In this document: positions 1 to 8,330 of the stretch, piece after piece | Position numbering within the stretch: position 1 is the stretch's first letter | Layout: the number at the start of each line of letters is the position of its first letter | Source: an uncultured SAR116 cluster alpha proteobacterium | Lineage (GTDB): Bacteria; Pseudomonadota; Alphaproteobacteria; Puniceispirillales; Marisalimonadaceae | Length of the DNA stretch: 58,398 nucleotides | NCBI GenBank assembly: GCA_902537945.1 | Contig: CACBDG010000013.1 | Location: 1-58,398, forward strand | Direction: 5' to 3' | Made by a program: the position numbers and the translations under genes | The notes under the pieces: generated by a model | Databases searched by the model: none | What the model was told of the DNA's origin: nothing | Seen by the model: only the letters and a program-made list of their open reading frames with translations

Positions 1-7
1 TAAATTG

Positions 8-955
8 ATGCTTCATTCATTAAAAATACTCATTGTTGGTTTATTTCTATTCATACCAAACTTTTCTTTTTCTCAATCTATTGATGGCCTAAAAGAAATC
101 GTAAAATCACAACAGGATAAAATATTAACAATTGAAGATAATCTTAAGAAATTGATTGGTTCAATTGAAAAGCAGTCTAATTCAGTTCAAGCTAATAAAA
201 ACTTAATTCTTATTGAAAATAAAATTAATGAAATTACACAAAAATTAAAATTATTAGAAAATAATATTAAAAATATAACAAATCTTTCTTATAATCTAGA
301 TTTTGCACTTAAAAGAGTTGAACGTCACCTTGAGTTATCTTCAATTCAGGGTGCTAATAACACTAAAAATTTTGTAAAATCATCTACTCAAGATGAAAAT
401 AAAACTGAAAATAAACTAGAAGTAAAAAAGAAAAGTTTAGATGCAAAAAAAGATGGCGTACTCGGTTTTGTTAAGGATACAGATAATAAAGAATATCAAA
501 GTAAAGATACAGTGGCTACAAACAAACAGAATGAAAAACAAAACATATCATCCTTACCAAAAGGGACTGCTGAAGAAAACTATAATTATGCTCTTGACTT
601 AGCAAGTCGGCTTGATTTTAAAAAAGCGGAAAATGCATTTAAAGAATTTTTAATAGTTCATAAAGAAAGTAAAAAAATTTCTGATGCACAATATTGGTTA
701 GGTAGAGTTTATTTTGCACAAAAAAAATTTGAAGAAGCAGCCATAACTCTAGCCGAATTCAATAGCGTTTTTCCAAATGATCCAAGATTTCAAGAAACAA
801 CTTTGTTAATTGCTGAGTCTGCTGTAAATTTTGCACCTAAAGATCAGTTATGTGATATTCTGAAACAATCACTTGAATTTATGGTTAATCCGTCTGAAAA
901 ATTTGTAAAGAGAATTAATATTCTCAAAAGCCAAAAGCAGTGTAATGCTGGATGA
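8..955 (+). CDS. cpoB: Tol-Pal accessory protein CpoB (YbgF-like), periplasmic TPR protein
   Basis: The 315-residue product begins with a hydrophobic signal segment (about residues 4-22, ending SFSQ). A Gln/Asn/Lys-rich coiled-coil stretch (about 25-105), a polar linker, and C-terminal TPR-like repeats (about 190-300) with the typical A..Y.LG..YF pattern follow. That is the CpoB/YbgF layout: a periplasmic protein that links Tol-Pal constriction to peptidoglycan synthesis. I chose the ATG at 8; an in-frame TTG lies one codon upstream. A TAA at bases 1-3 may be the end of the preceding gene, which in relatives is pal. The stop overlaps the tilS start as ATGA, so translation is probably coupled. 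The linker is more Lys/Asn-rich than in GC-rich relatives. The family call is firm and the biological role is taken from the family. Confidence 0.85.
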   Translation: MLHSLKILIVGLFLFIPNFSFSQSIDGLKEIVKSQQDKILTIEDNLKKLIGSIEKQSNSVQANKNLILIENKINEITQKLKLLENNIKNITNLSYNLDFALKRVERHLELSSIQGANNTKNFVKSSTQDENKTENKLEVKKKSLDAKKDGVLGFVKDTDNKEYQSKDTVATNKQNEKQNISSLPKGTAEENYNYALDLASRLDFKKAENAFKEFLIVHKESKKISDAQYWLGRVYFAQKKFEEAAITLAEFNSVFPNDPRFQETTLLIAESAVNFAPKDQLCDILKQSLEFMVNPSEKFVKRINILKSQKQCNAG

Positions 956-2253
956 TATCAAACTTCAATCTTGACTTAATCAAAATGTTTAACATCTCGA
1001 AAAACAAGAATAATAGATTCGTTCTTGGTTTATCTGGTGGTTTAGATTCGATGGCTTTATTGTATTTACTAAAGAATTTTATAAATGAAAATAAAAAACT
1101 AAAAATATATCTAATACCTGTAATTATTGACCATAATCTAAGAAGTGAATCTAAAGAAGAAGCAAAAAAAGTTAAGAAAATATCAAAAAGCCTCGGCTTT
1201 GAGACAAAAATAATAAAAATTACTAAACCTAAACCAAGTGGCAACATCCAAAATTGGGCAAGAATACAAAGAAGAAATATTTTATTTAAACATTGTGTGG
1301 AATTATCAGCTAACTTAATTTTGGCGCACCATTTTGACGATCAAGTTGAAACTCTATTTATGCGCATGGTAAAAGAAACTGCTCTAGATGGTCTTGCAGG
1401 AATGAGGAAAATTAGTACATGGAATGGGATTTCAATATTAAGACCGCTTCTTAATTTTAAAAAAAAACAAATTAGAGATTATGTAAAAAGTAAAGAAATT
1501 ACTTATTTTGAAGATCCGTCTAACATTAATTTAAAATTTGATAGAGTAAAGACTAGGTACGTCTTAGATTCTTTAAAAAATAGAGTATGGCCGAACGTAT
1601 ATGAAGATTTAAGTAATCTAAGTAATCTAAGTAGTAATTTACTAAAAAAAACAAATTTTGTTTTCAATATTTGGGCGAAAAAAAATATATTGATAAATGA
1701 AGCTGGCGCAGTAAGAGTTAATTATAAAAGTTTCAAAACTATTTTTGATAGATCAAATATCCTTTCTATAAGAATTATTGGGAAAATTATTCAGACTGTT
1801 GGAGGAAATGAATATCCTCCGAAGAGAAAAAAAACATTTGATCTTATATCTTCTATTTTTTCTCCAAAGTTTAAAAATAAATCTCTTGGAAATGTAAGTG
1901 TTCATTTAAGTCTGAACCATCTTTACTTTTTAAGAGAAAATAGAAATTTGAATTATTCAGTAAATATAAAAAAAAATAAATACCACTTGTTTGACGGAAG
2001 ATTTTTAGTTTTAAGTCCAATTTCAGGGAAACTTATTAAGTGTTGTTATGGGAGTGACGACAAGTCTTTAAATAAAGATGACCTTTTCAAAAAATATAAT
2101 ATTCTAATAAATAATACAATTCCTTGTTTAAAAACTCTTGAAGGTAAGACTATCAAACCCCATTTAGATATTATAAAGCAAAATTCAACAATCAATGATA
2201 GATATAAAAAAAATATCTTTAGCCTTTATCTTATAGATAGAATTTTGATATAA
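952..2253 (+). CDS. tilS: tRNA(Ile)-lysidine synthetase
   Basis: TilS attaches lysine to C34 of the AUA-reading tRNA-Ile, an essential cytoplasmic tRNA modification using ATP. The PP-loop ATP-pyrophosphatase motif SGGLDS is at residues 28-33. It is followed by family motifs, including the segment around LAHHFDDQVET and the GLAGM stretch. The 433-residue length is normal for a TilS with its C-terminal domains. The start overlaps the cpoB stop by 4 bp (ATGA). The ftsH gene follows after 24 bp, reproducing the alphaproteobacterial order cpoB-tilS-ftsH. A small in-frame repeat (LSN LSN LSS) lies near residue 222. Function is confident. Confidence 0.93.
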   Translation: MISNFNLDLIKMFNISKNKNNRFVLGLSGGLDSMALLYLLKNFINENKKLKIYLIPVIIDHNLRSESKEEAKKVKKISKSLGFETKIIKITKPKPSGNIQNWARIQRRNILFKHCVELSANLILAHHFDDQVETLFMRMVKETALDGLAGMRKISTWNGISILRPLLNFKKKQIRDYVKSKEITYFEDPSNINLKFDRVKTRYVLDSLKNRVWPNVYEDLSNLSNLSSNLLKKTNFVFNIWAKKNILINEAGAVRVNYKSFKTIFDRSNILSIRIIGKIIQTVGGNEYPPKRKKTFDLISSIFSPKFKNKSLGNVSVHLSLNHLYFLRENRNLNYSVNIKKNKYHLFDGRFLVLSPISGKLIKCCYGSDDKSLNKDDLFKKYNILINNTIPCLKTLEGKTIKPHLDIIKQNSTINDRYKKNIFSLYLIDRILI

Positions 2254-2277
2254 ATATTTAAAATAAAAAGGAAAAAA

Positions 2278-4206
2278 ATGAATAATTTTGGAAAAAACAT
2301 TGCAGTGTGGGTTATAATTTCTCTTGTTTTAGTAGCTATTTTTAATGTATTTCAGGGTGGTTCATCAAAAACATCGGCTAACGCAATCGCTTATTCTGAT
2401 TTTTTAGCAAGAGTTAATGCTGGAGAAGTAAGAGAAGTAAGTATTAAAGGTGACAAAATTTTTGGTGCCTCAAGTAGTGGTGTTCCATTTTATTCTTTCA
2501 TACCTAAAGAAGATGAATTAGCAAATAAATTATCTGAAAAAGGAATTAAAGTTTCCTCAGAGCCAGATGATAGTAGTATGCCAGGTATACTTTCAGTATT
2601 AATATCTTGGTTTCCAATGCTCTTATTCATTGGTGTATGGATTTTTTTTATGAAACAAATGCAAGGTGGTGCGAAAGGTGCTATGGGTTTTGGAAAATCT
2701 AAAGCTAAACTGCTTACCGAACACAGAGATAAAGTTACATTTAGAGATGTTGCTGGAATTGATGAAGCTAAAGCTGAACTTGAAGAAGTTGTAGAATTTT
2801 TGAGAGATCCTTCTAGATTTCAAAAACTAGGTGGTAAGATTCCAAAAGGAGTTTTACTTGTTGGTCCCCCAGGAACTGGAAAAACATTATTAGCTAAAGC
2901 TGTAGCTGGAGAAGCTGGTGTTCCATTTTTTACAATATCAGGATCAGATTTTGTAGAAATGTTTGTTGGAGTTGGTGCGTCTAGAGTAAGAGACATGTTT
3001 GAACAAGGTAAAAAGAACTCTCCATGTATTATTTTTATTGATGAGATTGATGCTATGGGTAGACATAGAGGAGCTGGCTTGGGTGGAGGAAATGACGAGA
3101 GGGAACAAACTCTTAATCAGCTTTTAGTTGAAATGGACGGTTTTGAAACAAACGAAGGAGTAATTTTAGTTGCTGCTACAAACCGACCAGATGTTTTAGA
3201 TCCAGCACTATTAAGACCTGGAAGATTTGATCGTCAGGTAGTTGTACCAAATCCTGATATGATTGGCAGAGAAAAAATTCTGAAGGTACACATGAAAAAA
3301 GTTCCACTTTCCTCTGATGTTATTCCAAAAACTTTAGCACGTGGAACTCCTGGATTTTCGGGAGCTGACTTAGCAAATTTAGTTAATGAAGCTGCATTAT
3401 TATCTGCGAGAAAAGGTAGAAACAACGTTAGTATGGTTGAATTTGAGGAAGCCAAAGATAAAGTTATGATGGGTTCTGAAAGAAGATCGATGGTAATGAC
3501 AGAAGAAGAAAGAAAACTTACAGCTTACCATGAAGCAGGTCACGCCGTTGTAGCTGCTTACTCACCGGCAAGTGATCCTATACATAAGGCCACAATCATA
3601 CCTCGTGGAAGAGCACTTGGTATGGTTATGAGATTACCTGAAGGTGACAGGGTCTCAATGGCAAAAGATAAACTCTACGCAGATTTACGTGTTGCTTGTG
3701 GTGGTCGAATTGCGGAAGAGATGATTTTTGGTAAAGAGAAGGTAACAACTGGTGCTAGTTCAGATATTAGAATGGTTACCGATATAGCTAGGAGAATGGT
3801 TACAGAATGGGGCCTTTCTGATAAACTTGGTTTTTTAGCTTATGAAGCTAACGAACAAGAAGTTTTTCTTGGAAGGTCAGTTGCTCAACAAAAGAATGTT
3901 TCAGATAACACTGCATCTATTGTAGATGAAGAAATTAGAAGAATTGCAGACTCTGTTTACTTGGATGCGCAAAAAATGCTTAAGAAATATTCTAAGCAAC
4001 TGAAAAGAGTAGCTGAGGCATTACTTGAGTTTGAAACGCTAGATGGCGATCAAATAAAAGATTTGTGTAAGGGATTAAATATTTCCATTAAAAAATCTGA
4101 TAATAAAAATGACACTCCTAAGGCAAAAAAACCAAAGAAAAGAGCGGGGATACCCTCTACTACTGCTAAACAAACAATAGTCACCAATGAAATAGATAAT
4201 TCGTAA
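2278..4206 (+). CDS. ftsH: ATP-dependent zinc metalloprotease FtsH
   Basis: This membrane-anchored AAA+ protease degrades unfolded membrane proteins and regulatory proteins such as RpoH and LpxC, both of which are encoded in this window. The 642-residue product has two membrane segments (about 7-25 and 107-125) flanking a periplasmic domain. Walker A GPPGTGKT is at 196-203, Walker B is IIFIDEIDA, and the SRH region contains RPGRFDRQ. The zinc site HEAGH is at 418-422. A Lys-rich tail follows the protease domain. Length and motif order are standard for FtsH. The start ATG follows a purine-rich AAAAGGAAAAA stretch. This is one of the most certain calls in the window. Confidence 0.97.
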   Translation: MNNFGKNIAVWVIISLVLVAIFNVFQGGSSKTSANAIAYSDFLARVNAGEVREVSIKGDKIFGASSSGVPFYSFIPKEDELANKLSEKGIKVSSEPDDSSMPGILSVLISWFPMLLFIGVWIFFMKQMQGGAKGAMGFGKSKAKLLTEHRDKVTFRDVAGIDEAKAELEEVVEFLRDPSRFQKLGGKIPKGVLLVGPPGTGKTLLAKAVAGEAGVPFFTISGSDFVEMFVGVGASRVRDMFEQGKKNSPCIIFIDEIDAMGRHRGAGLGGGNDEREQTLNQLLVEMDGFETNEGVILVAATNRPDVLDPALLRPGRFDRQVVVPNPDMIGREKILKVHMKKVPLSSDVIPKTLARGTPGFSGADLANLVNEAALLSARKGRNNVSMVEFEEAKDKVMMGSERRSMVMTEEERKLTAYHEAGHAVVAAYSPASDPIHKATIIPRGRALGMVMRLPEGDRVSMAKDKLYADLRVACGGRIAEEMIFGKEKVTTGASSDIRMVTDIARRMVTEWGLSDKLGFLAYEANEQEVFLGRSVAQQKNVSDNTASIVDEEIRRIADSVYLDAQKMLKKYSKQLKRVAEALLEFETLDGDQIKDLCKGLNISIKKSDNKNDTPKAKKPKKRAGIPSTTAKQTIVTNEIDNS

Positions 4207-4231
4207 TATTGGAAGATTTCATGGTTTATTT

Positions 4232-5368
4232 ATGGGGTTTGTAAAAAAAACAAGATATTTACTGTCTCCACCATATTGCAAAACAACTGAAACTTTTGTA
4301 AGTCCAATTCCTAGTTCACCTTCTCAAATTTTGGGTGGGTCCAAATTAGCTGGTGGTTGGAGACATTTTAACAACTTAAGAGTTATTCAAACAAAAAATA
4401 ATTCTTACATTGAAGTTAAAATGTCTATCCAAGAGTTCTTAAATGTTGCTAAAAATTACAATAAAACTTCTTTGTATAAAGCTGAATTTCAAATAGAAAA
4501 TTTAGTTAATAAAAGAGTTCCTTTTGCTAAACTTGACATGTCAAAACCTCACATAATGGGTGTAATTAATCTTACTCCAGATAGCTTTTACAAAAATAGC
4601 CAAAAAACAAATATTGATCAAATCAAAAAAAGTTATAGTAAAATGATCAATAATGGAGCTTCAATTATTGATATTGGAGGAGAGTCAAGTAGGCCTGGAG
4701 CAGAAAAAATTTCTGTTCAAGAGGAAAAAAATCGAGTTGTTAAACCAATACAACAACTTAAAAATTGCAAAACAAAATCCTTAATTTCTCTAGATTCACA
4801 AAATTTGTCGACAATGAAGAGATGTCACAAAATCGGCGTAGATATATTTAATGATATTACTGCTTTTAAAGAGAGAAAAAAAATTGACTTTATTTCAAAA
4901 ACAACTTCACCGATAATTATCATGCATATGAAGAATAAGCCTGTAAATATGCAGATAAATCCTAAATATAATTTTGCTCCAATAGATATTTATAAATTCT
5001 TTTTAAAAAAAATTTCTGAATTGACTGATGTAGGCATAAAAAAATCAAATATAGTTATTGACCCAGGAATTGGGTTTGGCAAAACCTTGTCTGACAACTT
5101 AAATATTTTAGAATATTTACCGCTTTTTCATGGTTTAGGAGTTCCAATTTTAATTGGAGTAAGTAGAAAATCACTTATTGGTGAACTTACCATTAAAGAT
5201 TTTCAATCAAGGGGGAAAAATAAAAGATCAATAAAACCAAGTAAAAGGTTGAGTGGCTCGTTAGCTTTTGCTATTCATGCAAATATGAGTGGAGTTCAGA
5301 TAATAAGAACGCATGACGTATTTGAAACAAATCAGGCTTTGATATGTCAAAAAGCAATAGACTTATAG
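4232..5368 (+). CDS. folP: Dihydropteroate synthase with N-terminal extension
   Basis: FolP condenses p-aminobenzoate with the pterin pyrophosphate in folate synthesis. The core begins at about residue 108 with MGVINLTPDSF, followed by DIGGESSRPGA, an asparagine/aspartate-containing FNDITAF segment, IDPGIGFGKT and GVSRKS, the pterin and pyrophosphate contacts of the DHPS TIM barrel. The 378-residue length exceeds the usual 270-285 because of about 107 extra N-terminal residues containing LAGGW..F. From memory, similar extensions occur in alphaproteobacterial FolP. The ATG at 4232 has no clear ribosome binding site. The frame stays open back to the ftsH stop, so a non-ATG start slightly upstream is possible. 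It lies between ftsH and glmM, as in related genomes. Confidence 0.92.
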   Translation: MGFVKKTRYLLSPPYCKTTETFVSPIPSSPSQILGGSKLAGGWRHFNNLRVIQTKNNSYIEVKMSIQEFLNVAKNYNKTSLYKAEFQIENLVNKRVPFAKLDMSKPHIMGVINLTPDSFYKNSQKTNIDQIKKSYSKMINNGASIIDIGGESSRPGAEKISVQEEKNRVVKPIQQLKNCKTKSLISLDSQNLSTMKRCHKIGVDIFNDITAFKERKKIDFISKTTSPIIIMHMKNKPVNMQINPKYNFAPIDIYKFFLKKISELTDVGIKKSNIVIDPGIGFGKTLSDNLNILEYLPLFHGLGVPILIGVSRKSLIGELTIKDFQSRGKNKRSIKPSKRLSGSLAFAIHANMSGVQIIRTHDVFETNQALICQKAIDL

Positions 5369-5375
5369 GTTAAAA

Positions 5376-6755
5376 ATGATTCAAACATCTTTTAAGAGTA
5401 ATCAAAGGTTATTTGGTACTGATGGTATTAGAGGCACTGTAAATAAAGACAAAGTGACTGCTTTAATGGCTGTTAACCTAGCTATGGCAGCAGGTGAATA
5501 TTTCTATGGAAAAGCAGGAACAAAAAAATCTCGAGTATTAATAGGTAAAGATACTAGATTATCAGGGTATATGTTAGAGCCCGCACTAGTTGCAGGTTTT
5601 ACCTCTGTTGGCTTAGATTCTATAACAACCGGCCCACTTCCAACTCCTGCAATTGCTCATTTAACTAGAGTATTAAGATGTGACTTAGGGGTTATGATAT
5701 CTGCTTCACATAATCCATACCAAGATAATGGATTAAAACTTTTTGGTGCCGATGGGTTTAAATTAAATGATGAAGTTGAAAATGAAATTCAATCTAGGAT
5801 GATCAGTGGCCCTATCCTTGCAAAGTCAGAAAATTTAGGTAGAGCAAGAAGAATGGAAGATGCAATTGGAAGATATTCAGAATTTATAAAACAAATTTTA
5901 CCCAAACATGAAGATTTAACTTCTATGAAGATAGTATTAGACTGTTCTAACGGTGCATCATACAAAGTTGGTCCTGAGGTATTATTTGAACTTGGAGCTG
6001 AGTCAGTAATTATTGGAGCAAAACCTAATGGTAAGAATATAAATTTAGATTGTGGTGCAATGTTTCCAGAAAATTTGGCAAAAATTACAAAACTAGAGGG
6101 AGCAGATTTAGGTATTGCGCTTGATGGTGATGCAGATAGAGTAATTTTTTCAGACGAAAATGGTGAAATAATAAATGGTGATCAAATAATCGCAGTATTG
6201 GCTAGAGAAATGCAAAAAAATAATGAGCTAATTGATAATCAGGTTGTTGGAACTTTTATGTCTAATTTAGGATTAGAAAATTATTTACACAAATTAAATA
6301 TACATCTCCACAGAACAAATGTAGGTGATCGCTATATTCTTGATAAAATGATTAAATCTAATTCTAAACTTGGAGGGGAGCCGTCTGGACATATATTACT
6401 TGCTGATTTTGCCAAAACAGGTGACGGACTGCTTACAGCAATCAAAATTTTGTCTCTTCTTAAAAAATCTGGTTTAAAAGCTTCTGAATTCTTAAGACCA
6501 TTTAAGCCAGTACCTCAATCATTAAAAAATCTAAAGAATATAGATAAAAATGTTCTATTAAATAAAAATATAATTAATGTTGTTGAAAATCAGAAGAAAG
6601 AATTAGGAAAAAAAGGAAGAATTTTGTTGCGCCCTTCTGGAACAGAAGATTTAATTAGAATTATGGTTGAATGTACTGATCTAAAGCTTATAAATACTAC
6701 TACTGAAATTATTTCCAAAGCTATAATCAAAGAAAATGACAATAAAAAGTGTTAA
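5376..6755 (+). CDS. glmM: Phosphoglucosamine mutase
   Basis: GlmM converts glucosamine-6-phosphate to glucosamine-1-phosphate, the step leading to UDP-GlcNAc for the peptidoglycan and lipid A enzymes encoded later in the window. Visible motifs are the N-terminal LFGTDGIRG, the phosphoserine loop ISASHNP with catalytic Ser near 111, the metal-binding DGDADR at about 250-255, GGEPSGH for sugar binding, and the phosphate-binding RPSGTEDLIR near the C-terminus. The 459-residue length is slightly above the usual 445-450. It follows folP by 7 bp and overlaps thiD by 20 bp, so all three are probably cotranscribed. Function is confident. Confidence 0.96.
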   Translation: MIQTSFKSNQRLFGTDGIRGTVNKDKVTALMAVNLAMAAGEYFYGKAGTKKSRVLIGKDTRLSGYMLEPALVAGFTSVGLDSITTGPLPTPAIAHLTRVLRCDLGVMISASHNPYQDNGLKLFGADGFKLNDEVENEIQSRMISGPILAKSENLGRARRMEDAIGRYSEFIKQILPKHEDLTSMKIVLDCSNGASYKVGPEVLFELGAESVIIGAKPNGKNINLDCGAMFPENLAKITKLEGADLGIALDGDADRVIFSDENGEIINGDQIIAVLAREMQKNNELIDNQVVGTFMSNLGLENYLHKLNIHLHRTNVGDRYILDKMIKSNSKLGGEPSGHILLADFAKTGDGLLTAIKILSLLKKSGLKASEFLRPFKPVPQSLKNLKNIDKNVLLNKNIINVVENQKKELGKKGRILLRPSGTEDLIRIMVECTDLKLINTTTEIISKAIIKENDNKKC

Positions 6756-7575
6756 TAATTTAGACAAAACTGTTCTAGTCATTGCGGGATCCGATCCTAG
6801 TGGTGGTGCTGGTATTCAAGCGGATTTGAAAACACTTACATCTTTTGGTGTATATGGTATGACCGCAATAACAGCACTTACAGAACAAAATACTAGGGGT
6901 GTTTCAGGAATATTTGAAATACCTATAGATTTTGTAGTTAAACAAATTAATTGTTGCTTGTCAGATATTGGAGCGAATGTAATTAAAATTGGTATGATGC
7001 ATAATTCAGAATTGATTAATGGAGTATATGAAGCACTCCAAAACAATGGAATAATAGGGAATAAAAAAATAAAAATAGTTCTTGATCCAGTTATGGTTGC
7101 TAAAGGTGGACAAAGATTACTTAAAGAAGAAGCAGTAAACTCATTAAAGAATTTTATAAAAAAGACAAATCCTATATTAACACCAAATATTCCTGAGGCA
7201 GAGGTATTAACAGAAATGAAAATAAAAAATTTGTCTGATATGAAAACTGCTGGGAAAAAAATAATCACTTCTGGTGCTAGTTTTGTGATTTTAAAGGGTG
7301 GACATATGAATTCACAAATTATGTCGGATTTATTAATTGGCGAAGAAGTTTTAGACCAAATAGAAACAGTAAAAATAGAGACTAAAAACACTCATGGTAC
7401 TGGGTGTACAATGGCTTCAGCGTTAGCTGCTGGATTAGCTAAATCGCTTGAAATTAAAAAAGCTTTCCAAAAAGCACATTATTATGTAAATCAAGCCATA
7501 AGATCATCACCAAGTTTTGGTAATGGTCAGGGTCCAATAAATCATTCTTTTAATATCAAGTCATTTGTTGATTAG
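6736..7575 (+). CDS. thiD: Hydroxymethylpyrimidine (phospho)kinase
   Basis: ThiD phosphorylates HMP and HMP-phosphate on the thiamine pyrimidine branch. The N-terminal VIAGSDPSGGAGIQADLKT motif, the ALTEQNT segment, DPVMVAKGG and the C-terminal NTHGTGCTMASALAA anion-hole/catalytic Asp-Cys region are characteristic of the ribokinase-like ThiD family. The length of 279 residues is normal. The ATG at 6736 is inside the last codons of glmM (20-bp overlap). The gene ends inside the oppositely oriented GST gene (20-bp overlap). No other thiamine gene is in the window, so whether it serves synthesis or salvage cannot be told here. Confidence 0.95.
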   Translation: MTIKSVNNLDKTVLVIAGSDPSGGAGIQADLKTLTSFGVYGMTAITALTEQNTRGVSGIFEIPIDFVVKQINCCLSDIGANVIKIGMMHNSELINGVYEALQNNGIIGNKKIKIVLDPVMVAKGGQRLLKEEAVNSLKNFIKKTNPILTPNIPEAEVLTEMKIKNLSDMKTAGKKIITSGASFVILKGGHMNSQIMSDLLIGEEVLDQIETVKIETKNTHGTGCTMASALAAGLAKSLEIKKAFQKAHYYVNQAIRSSPSFGNGQGPINHSFNIKSFVD

Positions 7576-8221
7576 CTATTTTAAGAAGACTTTGATACCA
7601 CTTATATACAGGGTCTTCAACTTCTAACAAATTGCATGAGCTACAAGCATCTACCCACTTTAAATTTCCAAAAAAAATACAATCTTCAATACCAGATTTT
7701 TTGCCAGATATGTAACCATTATTAATTATAATCTTTCTAATTGGATCAATTGCTTTTCTAAACTCTTGAATAGAAGATGAAATAATTGGTAGAAATTTCT
7801 TAATTGGTCCTTTGATTCTTTCTTCTCTTGTCTTTAAATAATAATCTATATCATCTCCTTCTAAAACATTTGGAATTTCATGTGCAATTATCTTAAATAA
7901 AATTGGTAACAATTGTCTGGAAGTCCATAAATATAAATAATATGAAAAATTTTTTGATGAATTATTCATAAAAATTTTTTTCTCAGGATAATTCTCGTTT
8001 AACCAATTAATTATATTCCATGAATCACTTACAAAGCCATCTTTGTAATCTAATATAGGAACTAATTCTTGTTTAGAAAATGCAATCTTGTCTTTTTCAG
8101 TAAATCTTACAGGAATAGTTTTAAATTCTATATTATTTTGAATAAGACATAGCTTTATATTCCAACATGGAGGACTGAATCTTATATCATTTTTGCCAGA
8201 TAGATCGTAAAGCTTAAGCAT
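7556..8221 (-). CDS. Glutathione S-transferase family protein, LigE/beta-etherase-like
   Basis: The 221-residue product has a thioredoxin-like N-terminal GST domain. It carries LYDL near the start, then an RFSPPCW segment, the VRFTEKDKIAFS stretch, the cis-proline motif VPILD at about 53-57 and VSDSW. An all-helical C-terminal domain ends with a DPVYKWYQ motif. From memory the FSPxCW and FTEKD signatures match the LigE-like GST group. The substrate is unknown, because ether cleavage has been shown only for some members and cannot be inferred here. It converges on thiD with a 20-bp overlap. It diverges from serC, with a candidate -10 (TATAAT at 8250-8245 on the minus strand) upstream. Confidence 0.8.
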   Translation of the reverse strand: MLKLYDLSGKNDIRFSPPCWNIKLCLIQNNIEFKTIPVRFTEKDKIAFSKQELVPILDYKDGFVSDSWNIINWLNENYPEKKIFMNNSSKNFSYYLYLWTSRQLLPILFKIIAHEIPNVLEGDDIDYYLKTREERIKGPIKKFLPIISSSIQEFRKAIDPIRKIIINNGYISGKKSGIEDCIFFGNLKWVDACSSCNLLEVEDPVYKWYQSLLKIANQQMT

Positions 8222-8244
8222 AAATTATATTTTATAAACCCTTT

Positions 8245-8278
8245 ATTATATTGACTTTTAAAAAATAACCATTATTTA
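8245..8278. promoter_or_regulatory. Candidate back-to-back divergent promoters for the GST gene (-) and serC (+)
   Basis: On the plus strand TTGACT (8251-8256) and TATTTA (8273-8278) are separated by 16 bp and would start transcription near 8285. On the minus strand a perfect TATAAT (8250-8245) abuts the plus-strand -35 and would serve the GST gene; its own -35 is weak. The two promoters would compete for space. Assigned by eye only; the AT-rich background makes false -10 matches common. Confidence 0.45.
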
Positions 8279-8283
8279 TTTTT

Positions 8284-8310
8284 TTGGGTCATTGCTTCCC
8301 AACAAGCAAT
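8284..8310 (+). promoter_or_regulatory. Candidate serC leader RNA with overlapping pairings (serC-motif-like)
   Basis: Two complementary pairs interleave just upstream of serC. TTGGG (8284-8288) can pair with CCCAA (8298-8302), and ATTGCTT (8291-8297) can pair with AAGCAAT (8304-8310). The second forms a 7-bp hairpin whose 6-nt loop contains the CCCAA, so the elements are either mutually exclusive or a very tight pseudoknot. A GAGG ribosome binding site (8322-8325) and the ATG (8331) follow directly, and there is no T-run, so control of translation is more likely than termination. A cis-regulatory serC RNA motif is known in alphaproteobacteria; whether this is that motif needs a covariance search. 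Confidence 0.5.
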
Positions 8311-8330
8311 AACATTATTATGAGGTTAAT

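Noticed and set aside
6816-7391. 191-codon minus-strand ORF inside thiD
   Set aside because: Strong coding signal and complete ThiD motifs on the plus strand; the antisense product has no recognisable motif.
8291-8320. serC leader hairpin as a transcription terminator
   Set aside because: No T-run follows the 7-bp stem; the ribosome binding site and start codon come next.
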